Assembly (NCBI GenBank): GCA_003255025.1
Contig: QANY01002371.1
Location: 372,001 to 436,000 of the forward strand
Length of the DNA: 64,000 nt
DNA from: Datisca glomerata
Lineage: Eukaryota; Streptophyta; Magnoliopsida; Cucurbitales; Datiscaceae
Direction: 5' to 3'
Below are positions 56,151-64,000 of the stretch, piece after piece. A program made the translations under genes and the position numbers. Position 1 is the stretch's first letter. Every line of letters starts with the position of its first letter. Under the pieces are notes generated by a model. That model did no database searches. It saw only the letters and a program-made list of their open reading frames with translations, and had not been told where the DNA came from.

Positions 56151-57931
56151 TCAGCATCTTGAAAATTTGGTGCATCTTAAAGCACCAGATGACTTTGTCA
56201 ATGATCTCAAACTGTTGCCATCAGCTACATTGAACCATTGTTGGGAATTGTAGTTTGGTTTTGCACTCCCAAAGGCTATTCTTGCTTGAGTGAAGGCAGC
56301 CCCATTCTCAAATACATCTCTCACTGAATAAAACTTCCACGACCTCTTCTCATAGCTTCCCAGTCTCCATGTCACCTGTTTAATTTTCATTCATTTCACG
56401 TTGCATATATATTAATATTGGTGACAGTTCGAGAGATTTGAGTTAGCACGAGTTTGGCTCTAGTCCGAAATTTGTAAGGGCAAATATGATAAATTAATTA
56501 CCTCCTTGTTTCCAGATTTAGGTGCAATGAAAAGGTTGGCTTCACTCTTAACACTAGGATTCATGCTTCCTCCAATGGCATATTGACTCCATCCTAGATA
56601 GAGATTGTTGACAACATGTGCATATCCATGTCGAATCCTACAAAAACAATTAATGTAAAATATATGAGATACAATCGAGATTTTTTGAAGGGCATGTTTG
56701 GTTGGTGATTTAAAGCTGAGTTTTAGATAAGTGAAAATAAATGCAATGATGTTGCTTTGAAATAAATATTTTAATATCTGAAAACATGTTTGGCAGTAGT
56801 ATTGAAGAAGTATTTCATTATGATTTTCATGAAGATAAGAAGCAATGGTTACCTGGGCATTCTCTGGTTGCAGTTAGGTCCAAAATGGTTGTAAATAACT
56901 GTAACATTCATGTTCTTATCTCTCAAATAGCCATCATCATGTCCAAGAAGCATGACTTTGTCCTGATCTCTAAACCAATTGTTGGAGATGGTAATGTCAG
57001 TAGAACCTCTTGTGACATCAAGTAACCCATCTTGACATTGATACAATGTGTTATGATCTATCCACACCTTCGATGCTGTCACAAGCCTGATTGCATCCCC
57101 ATCTACCTGACCTAATGGTATTACCTTTCCTTCTGGACTCATTACTTGGCTTGGACCTTGTGATTTGCAGTGGTGGATCCTCAATCCATGTATTATTACA
57201 TTGGTTGCCTGCTCATAATTCATTATTGATAAAAAAATTCAATTCATTTGGGGTATTTCTCAAAGGAAGTTAATATGTAAGGGCCTACTGCTTCATAATT
57301 TATGTAAAAACTAAAAAGTTTATAACACATGGAATAGTGTTATTGGGTTACATCTTCTTGAACTCATTTTATAGATTTTTTAAGTGTAACGATATAAAAT
57401 GGTGGTATGTTAAGTGAGTTATTTAAAGATGCTTATAAACCCACCATAAATAAGTTGTGTCCATTGACATACCTTATAAACCATCAAGCACGCATTGCCG
57501 GAAATGTGAACACTGACGCCTCGACCGTCAATTGCAGTAAAGCTACTGACGAGAAGGGATTTCTCAAGTCTAATTCTCATATCTCTTTGGAAAGTGATCC
57601 AAACTTTGCCTTTGGTCACAGTAGCACCATATCTAAGTGTTCCTGGCTTCGGATTTATGGGATCATCACTAGAATCAGTCACTTTATATCGAATAAGGCC
57701 TTTCCCTATATTATTAATCATCTTCCCAGAAAATCCCACAGAGCATTTAGCAAGTTGTGGGCGATTCCTCCTCCATTCGGGGTTCAATCTCCAGCATCTA
57801 TCAATGGTGTTCAAATTCAGGCCGTATATTTTGGATTTCTTAGCAAAAATAGGAGTTGGAGCAAAGAGAGAGACAACAAAAAGAGCCAAAGCGAAGTATA
57901 AGAGTAAAGCATTATTGCCTTTGGAAGCCAT
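56151..57931 (-). CDS. secreted pectate lyase (polysaccharide lyase family 1), 4 exons
   Basis: Exons on the minus strand: 57931-57473, 57208-56853, 56637-56502, 56375-56151; phases join to 391 residues. Residues 1-30 are a signal peptide (LLLYFALALFVVSLFAP core), so it acts in the cell wall, cleaving de-esterified homogalacturonan by beta-elimination with calcium. Family motifs in order: NPIDRCW-like NTIDRCW, INPKPGTLRYG, a DGDA calcium-site motif (189-192), VWIDH (201-205), CQDGLLD (211-217), GSTDITISNNWF, DKVMLLGH (236-243) and QRMPRIR (268-274) with the catalytic Arg. The text RIRHGYAHVVNN and YAIGGSMNP differs from the common RCRHGYFH type, so it belongs to a less typical subgroup. Length is at the short end for plant pectate lyases. 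Intact as read. Confidence 0.93.
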
Positions 57932-58639
57932 TATTAGAGAGAGAGGGAGGGTGATTTGAAAAGGAGTGGGGAAAGAGGATTAAATATGTAACAATGGGTG
58001 ATGGAAGTTTAGAGATGGAAGTTTAGAGGTTGTTGAGTTCGGTTTGTAGTGGGTGTGGTAGAAGTGTTGCATAGATAATTAAGTTATTAATAGGAAAGAA
58101 ACTCTATTTAAAAAGTTCTCTGTTTTTTAAAACTAAAAATTGTTTGGGAATGAATAAAGAAAGAATCCCAAAACTACAAAACTCCGTTTTCTTTATTGGG
58201 AATGGGGAATAAAAATTGGTTTACCTTTTTTTTAAACATTTTCTTTATTATTTTTCTTTTCATTTCACTTTCTTATTTCCTCTATCTCCTCCTACCTCTC
58301 GTCTTTCCTTACCAATCCTTCACAAAAACTCCGTTTTGTGTACCTTTCATGGTTCTCTTACACAGAAGGATTCAACAAATTTTGCTCCTGAAAAATGGGT
58401 CAATCTCGAGACAGAGCTCTGCTAAACCGCAGAGAAATCACGTTCGCCTAAAATTAATGTCTGGATTCGCCTAAAACAGAGGAATCGGTAACGAATCGAT
58501 ACCTTTTAAATCGCACAAGAGTCTAAAATTGAAGAATAGTCGCCCGACGTAATCTTCGCTGAACTACAGAGAAACTCTTACTAAACTACAGAGAGAAACT
58601 CGTCCAAAATCGAAGACGACCTGCAACGAAATATTTGCT
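57932..58639. other. 5' flank of the pectate lyase and leader-like DNA
   Basis: A GAGAGAGAGGGAGGGTG purine run (57935-57955) is the likely 5' UTR of the minus-strand gene. 58190-58480 is CT-rich with open but unconvincing frames. Recurrent CTAAACTACAGAGA / CTGAACTACAGAGA phrases lie at 58560-58605. No further gene is recognised. Confidence 0.4.
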
Positions 58640-59371
58640 TCTTCAAAATAATTTTTAGAAAGCTCTTTTTATAAAATCACTCCTAAACAAGTCCGTATGA
58701 TTTTTCTGTTCTAATTTGCACAGGAGTGATGCGTAAAAATAGCTGCACACGTTTTTCCATTATTTCCTGTTAATAATATATAGGGGAAGTAGCAGGAGGA
58801 AAAGATAGATTGTGGTGAAGTCGTAAAAATGGTCAAAAAAATATTTATTTATAAAAAAAATACGATAATGGTGAATAAATTATTTATCATATTTTAATTA
58901 TTTTTGTAATAATTTTTTTTTTTGAATATTTTTATAAACTTGAAGTAGGGAACGTGTCATTTTTACAATTCTCCCTGACTTAATTATCTAGGAAAGGAAA
59001 ACAAAAGTTTGGCTTTGTTTAACAACTAAAAAGAACTTGAATATTTTTCTGAATATTTTTATAATTTGAGATAGGGAATGAGTCATTTTTAAAATTCTCC
59101 CTAACTTAATTATCTAAGAAAGGAAAACAAAAGTTTGGTTTTGTTTAACAACTAAAAAGAACAAATTTAAAAGCCTAGAAAATTAACAGACAATAAATAT
59201 TGTAAACATAAATTTACAAAAGAAAATTAATGTAAAACCAAAAAAAAATAGTGTGAACTATGTAAAACATAGAGTTAAGGAAGAAGCAAAAATATTCAGA
59301 ATGAGAATCTAAGAACAATCTTTATTTAAACGGATAGTGTGTTTTAAGCTCTCTGATTAAGGTATTAGGGG
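58640..59371. repeat. dispersed repeat, copy B, first part
   Basis: Matches 25340-25800. It carries an insert and an internal duplication absent from copy A: the unit starting GAATATTTTTATAA at 58924 recurs at 59051 (127 bp apart), each ending in AACAACTAAAAAGAAC. The repeat resumes at 61262 after a hAT-type insertion. Confidence 0.85.
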
Positions 59372-61261
59372 TAGGGGTGTAAGTAAAATAGAGAAAATCA
59401 ACCAGACCGCCCGAACCGGATCTAAACGATGTGGTTCGGGCAGTTTTTGCACTTCTGGTGGTTCAGTTCGATTTTATAAGTTAAAAATAAGCTCGGCTCG
59501 GTTCAGTGTACGGTTTTGTCAAAAAATGGCACCGAACTGAACCGAACCGCATTATATATATACTTCTACATTTAACCTAATTTTTCATTCTCCTCACTCT
59601 CGCCTCGCTCGACGCTCTCCCCTTCTCCCCAATCATCAGCTCACAACTCGCTGTCTAGCTCCCCCCTTCTCCTTAGGGGGGAGACCCTGTTTGTTCGACT
59701 GCTAGATGACGAAGGGGAGATCTGTTTATTGTTGCTCGGCTCAGGCGAGATCTGTTTGCTGTTGCTTGACGACGACTCAGGCGAGATCTGGTTACTCTCT
59801 CTCTGTATCTTCCATATTTTTTTATCTGCACTATTATTTTTTAGATTTAAAAAAAGTAAAGAATAAATGAGGGTTTCAATTTCAAGATTTAGGTAACTTC
59901 TCCTACGTTTCTTCTTTTCCCCTTCCCCTATTTCTTTTCTGCTTTTCCCCCACTGCTCTGCGAGATTTTGAATACCTGCTCTCCGAGATTTTGATTTCTG
60001 CTTATACATTTTTTATGATCTACAAGTTCGTGCGATCAGCGATTTCATATGTATGATCTGCTATTTCGTATGAACCGCTTCTACCTTCTTTGTTATTCTG
60101 TCTGTGATTTGTTCTTATTTATTGATAGCTATCTGATTTGTTGATAAGGTCTGGCTGATTTTTAGTCTAATATTTTGTCTGCTTTTTAATCTGGATTTGA
60201 TCTGGGTCTGTTTTTTCTTAGCTTCAATGCCTTCATCTTCAATGAATATTGGCCTCTAAAATGGGGAGAATGTTCTATATTACTATTGTGGTATTAAGGC
60301 CCGAGTTCGCATAATTTGTGGAAGTAGTAGCTTTAATAAGTAGTTTTGGCTTATTTATTGGCTTACATATTTATATATGAAAAGGGGGCAATTCCATTTC
60401 TATAAGTATATCACTTAATCATTTTTATGTTTATCATGGATTAATCTGAACCTCAATATGGCTTATCATTTATGAACATGTGAAGTTAATTGTAGAATGA
60501 CGATTTGAAAGTGAAGGTAGGAGCTCTGATTGTACAATTGATTAGTTTGGAAGTAGTAGTTTCAATTTGATGAATATTATCTTTTTCAATAAATAAATTT
60601 CATTTTATTCTCAAATGTTGGATTTCTTTCATGGCAATCATATTTTTATCTGTGAAATGTTGGATTTCTTTAGAAGTTATTAAGAATCATTAAGATAGAA
60701 CATAAGCTGCATAGATGATGATTATACTGATAAGTATTTTTGTCATTTATATTTGAGAAAGTCTACTACACAACTAACTATACTTATATTTCGCTTATTT
60801 GTTGGTTTACATGTTTATATAGGCAAAGGAGGCAATTCAAGCGGGATTGAGGAAAGAAAATGCTACTGCTTATGTTCTATCATATTTTTAAGTGGTAGTT
60901 GTGTGCTTTTCTGTAATGGTTAAGCGTATTAGAAATAATATTTGTAAGTGTATTTTTTTAAATCTGATATCTTGAATTTAGAAATAGTATTTTATAAGTA
61001 TATTATTCTCATCCTATTATCTTCTTCAGTATGACCATGTGTTTTTTATATATATTTTTTCTGGGTAGAAAATGGTTTGGTTTTTCCTCTTTTTTATATA
61101 TTTTTTTCTCGCGGGTAAAAACTGCAAAACTGAACCGAACCAAAGTTCGGTTTGCATTGAATCAGCGGTTCGGTTCGGTTCTAATATTTGAAAAAAGATA
61201 TTTGAAGTTCGTTTCTAAAAATACTCATAAACCGAATCGAACTGAACTGATTACACCCCTA
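59372..61261. mobile_element. hAT-type non-autonomous element, 1.89 kb
   Basis: The ends are TAGGGGTGTAA (59372) and, inverted, TTACACCCCTA (to 61261). AACCGAACC / GGTTCGGTT subterminal repeats lie on both sides (59400-59550 and 61130-61250). The core has no transposase; 59590-60010 is CT-rich and leader-like. The insertion into copy B of the dispersed repeat is shown by comparison with uninterrupted copy A. Target duplication is not clean (ATTAGGGG left, ATTACATT right), so the insertion is old. Confidence 0.9.
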
Positions 61262-61570
61262 ATTACATTAAGGGCTCATTAAACTCTTGAGAATGGTTGT
61301 CCGTCTAGGATCTCTTGGAAGTGCTTTTGCTTTCCTTTTAACTAAGCATTCCTACTTTACTGGAAACTATCGTCTATCATAAAGTCTCATGATCAACTAG
61401 ATTTTTTACTTGATTAATCGAAAAGAAGAAAGCAGAGGTAAACTCCCCCACTCGATCAATGTGTGCTCATTGATCTTCTTGAAATTGCCCAACTACCGCA
61501 GCTTCGATTTTGGGAGCCTCGAGCATCCATTATACGATATTGAGTATTCCCAATGGAGTAGTCAATGAAT
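61262..61570. repeat. dispersed repeat, copy B, second part
   Basis: Matches 25795-26095, from the CTCATTAAACTCTTGA phrase to CCAATGGAGTAGTCAA. Confidence 0.85.
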
Positions 61571-62640
61571 GTTCCTATCTCGGTGGCTTTAGGCGTCTCA
61601 ACCGTTCAGTTTACTAGGATAACTTGCTCTACCAGTCGTCCTTTACAAAGCAACTTATAATCATTGATCTTGAAGCAATAAGCTTTAAGGCTATTGATCT
61701 ATTCCACTTAAAAAGATAACAGATCCATTCGGGTTTTTTGGCTTGTCAAAGGGGTGCCTCCACTATGGTAATCATGATACTCATTCTAGGATGCTAATTT
61801 GGATACTTGTTAACCGTGGTGAATCTGGTTATAGCTGAACTTGGAAACACTCCATTTGTGTGGAAGACTTTGTCAGTCCACCCAGATGGCTGGATGCTGA
61901 AAATATATTATTTTTATCGGTATTTCAAGCCCTACGCTATTCATCCGTCCTCTGGTCAAATTATCTCGGATTACCCAAAATGCTTTTCAGTTATGATCCT
62001 GAAAAGAACGTTTTAGATGTGGTATTCAAACTGCCACCTATGGTGAGAGCAATAGTTCATGGTCAGGCCAGCCTCCATCTTTATTCACCCTGCTTGGTCA
62101 GCTTGATGGCATTTAGCAAGAGCCATCAAAACTCCTCTCAGCTGTAAGTCTTCAAAAACTACGATCTGTCTCCTTCATTTTGAGTTTTTATGGTTCCTCA
62201 AATCTTTGTGTTTAAAGTTCTTATTTATCCTTGATATAGGAGACGATACATATTACATCATTTAATTAGTCCTTTGCAGCTTCTCTTTTGGGTTGACTTG
62301 ATACTGTCAATTTTACCATTGTGATTGTTTTGTGTGCCTTGTCACAGAAACGCTGCTAAAATTTTAAGTACTTCAAATTTCCTTTGGTATTCTGCTTCTC
62401 AATGTCTTTTTCTCAAATCTTGTGGGTTATGCACTTAAAAGAATTTTCTTTTAACTATTCTGATTGTGTAATTTTCCTGAGTGCAGAGCGAATATTGAAT
62501 TGGAAGAGGAACTGTTCCATCTTCACCTTGTTGTTATTAACTTCCTCTGCCTTCGATAGGTTGACGGTGGGAATCGTCCATCCAACTTCATATCTCATTT
62601 TCTGTCTATAAAATAGATTTAGGGTCATACTGTTATGTCC
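61571..62640 (+). other. gene-like stretch of unknown identity
   Basis: An open frame at 61860-62147 contains RWLDAENILFLSVFQALRY, SYDPEKNVLDVVFKLPPMV and HGQASLHLYSPC. A GTAAGTC donor occurs at 62143 and another open piece at about 62480-62611. 'SYDPEKNVLDVVFKLPP' recalls F-box/kelch-type proteins, but I cannot confirm this. No clear start or partner exon. It may be a gene fragment. Confidence 0.3.
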
Positions 62641-62886
62641 ATAGTAGTAATTTAACAGCTATGTAATTTGTCTATAGTTTTTTCTCTGAAGGGTTTATGT
62701 ATTTGCTATTAATTTTATTTGGGGTAACTATTTCCTAAGTTTATTATTTATCATAAAATCTTTAGGATAAATCAATGCAATTTAGGAGGATATCAATTCA
62801 AATCCTGAAATCTTCGAATTGATAGGGATGTAGAAAAAAAGCTTCCGATTTTTATTAATTTAAAAGATTTTTTTCAATCACTTGTT

Positions 62887-62910
62887 GTCGTTACTCTTCA
62901 GTTCTTTATG
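62887..62910. repeat. 24-bp direct repeat left of the plastid insert
   Basis: GTCGTTACTCTTCAGTTCTT followed by TATG. The right copy at 63166-63189 differs at one base. Confidence 0.9.
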
Positions 62911-63165
62911 CCGTAGTCGCTCAAAGGGTTGAAGGGAGATAGTGTATCAAGTTGTTCGCAAGGGCCAACTTGATCCTCTTCCCCAGGGATCCGAGATGAG
63001 GGAACCCTAAGAGAGCCGCCGACTCCAACTACCGTTCATGTACAATTCATACTAGATCTGACCAACTGCCCATCTTACCTCCTTTACGTTCTTGACAGCT
63101 CATCTTTGTCTCAGTAGAGTTTTTCAGTGGCATGTTTCAATCATCTTCCCCATTACTTAGAAAAA
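62911..63165 (-). other. nuclear insertion of chloroplast DNA (rRNA-operon spacer region)
   Basis: 255 bp recognised as plastid inverted-repeat DNA from the rRNA operon spacers: GCTCAAAGGGTTGAAGGGAG, CCTCTTCCCCAGGGATC, GAGAGCCGCCGACTCCAACT, CAACTGCCCATCTTACCTCC and TCTTTGTCTCAGTAGAG. It reads on the minus strand relative to rRNA transcription, as I remember it. Several changes from the plastid sequence as I recall it (for example TTCAGTGGCATGTTTCAATC) mark it as an old copy. It has no coding function here. The exact plastid coordinates are not certain. Confidence 0.85.
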
Positions 63166-63189
63166 GTCGTTACTCTTCAATTCTTTATG
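63166..63189. repeat. 24-bp direct repeat right of the plastid insert
   Basis: GTCGTTACTCTTCAATTCTT followed by TATG; see 62887-62910. Confidence 0.9.
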
Positions 63190-64000
63190 ATTGAGGTTAA
63201 TATAAAAAAAAGTTTGTGTGTGTTTATATGTATATGTATGTATGTATGTATATAATATTTTCTGAAATTATATGTTGTGTGTAAATGTGCATTTAGTTGT
63301 GAAAAAGAGAAGGAAAAAAGTCAAGGCCCTCTCATCTTCTTATAAAACTGAATCAAACACGTGCTTCTGGCTAAGATAACCAAAGAGACTTAAGAAAATG
63401 GTGTTTTTTTAAGTTACAAATTTTGTAGAGATGTGATGTTACGATTTTAATTAACAATTATATCTACTCATTTTTGTCGACTTAAAAAATAATTCAATTT
63501 AAAAAAAAACTTGGTGTTTTAATTGTTTTTAAACCAAGTGTTATAGTTTTTGCTTTTAAATGTCTATACTAAATAGAAATGTAATCTATAGTGCTCTCCT
63601 ATTAAACATTATTTATCATATGTAACTCTAATTATCATAGGTAACTTACGTCTCCAATTTGTTAGTTTTGAAACTGTAAAGGATTTTTTCCGTTACTCAA
63701 TGATCAAAAGAAAAAGTATTGATAAAGGTTGATTTATATAAATATTAATGAGGGGGAGAGAGGAAGTTTAAGAATAAGAGAATGTAAGGAATGAATACTC
63801 TGAGTTCTATTTGCTCGGGTTGTATTGAATACATGTGTTTCATTTATCACACTGACATTTATATAGGCTTCCTAATTTACATGAACTGATTAGAATAATA
63901 ATAAAATGGAGGGGACGTTTCTGCCAGGTATGACCCTCCTTCCCTTCCTTATTTATGATTTTCATCTGTCTCATTCAGCCGATAATCAATCACAGCCATT
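63190..64000. other. intergenic to window end
   Basis: No gene recognised. A TG/TATG microsatellite lies at 63214-63252. A TATA-like ATTTATATAGGC lies at about 63859. Confidence 0.45.

Noticed and set aside
25340..61570. The dispersed repeat copies as a pair of LTRs of one element
   Set aside because: 36 kb apart, enclosing three host genes and many other elements; no primer site or polypurine tract beside either copy.
62911..63165. Functional rRNA or tRNA gene
   Set aside because: Only spacer sequence of the plastid rRNA operon is present; no rRNA or tRNA body, and it carries changes.
1..64000. Similarity of the first 27 and the last 27 bases (ATTCAGCC...AATCA..CAC)
   Set aside because: Too short and imperfect to call a repeat from two window edges; needs sequence outside the window.

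Overview
This window is plant nuclear DNA, most likely from a eudicot. It is AT-rich and dominated by transposable elements. The genes have many short exons with GT-AG introns plus one GC-AG and one AT-AC intron, and the proteins (brassinosteroid-type P450, pectate lyase, BROX homologue) are plant families. Three intact genes lie in 42-58 kb: a CYP724-like cytochrome P450 (+, 42024-46837, 9 exons), a small conserved acidic-tailed protein of unknown function with a U12-type AT-AC intron (+, 52967-55539, 6 exons), and a secreted pectate lyase (-, 56151-57931, 4 exons). A broken BROX-homologue exon lies at 233-380.

The first 25 kb is an accessory block. A degenerate CACTA element (1351-6353) carries DUF4216 and plant-transposase remnants. 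Next come two Mutator-like elements (MULEs) of the same family, facing each other, roughly 6785-14931 and 15457-24539. Together they form an imperfect inverted repeat of about 17 kb around a 525-bp spacer. Each MULE carries a mudrA-type transposase gene on the outside and, convergent to it, a DUF1985/Ulp1-like gene with a Glu/Lys-rich linker (the Kaonashi/CUMULE type of MULE). Both genes are broken in both copies. The most unusual signal in the window is a family of short palindromic repeats (core arms CATCGTGTAG and CTACACGATG). It forms 70-480 bp arrays in matching places in both elements, mostly inside recognisable introns or just outside the coding sequence. One array contains a perfect 64-bp inverted repeat.

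25-41 kb is nested repeats: a Ty1/copia pol pseudogene, a CpG-rich patch, a hAT-type element (29849-30737), a copia-type LTR with TATA box and primer binding site, a gypsy-type LTR/gag fragment on the minus strand, and a 4.5-kb CACTA element (34483-39004) with a TAA target duplication that splits a minisatellite.

47-52 kb holds a second copia pol remnant, a second copy of the same LTR family in opposite orientation, and a third mudrA fragment. 58-64 kb holds the second copy of a dispersed repeat (first copy at 25.3-26.1 kb) split by a 1.9-kb hAT-type element, an unidentified gene-like stretch, and a 255-bp chloroplast-derived insert flanked by a 24-bp direct repeat.

All calls come from reading the sequence. 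Family names rest on recognised motifs, not on searches. Array edges are approximate (about 20 bp); exon edges of the three intact genes were checked for splice sites and reading phase.
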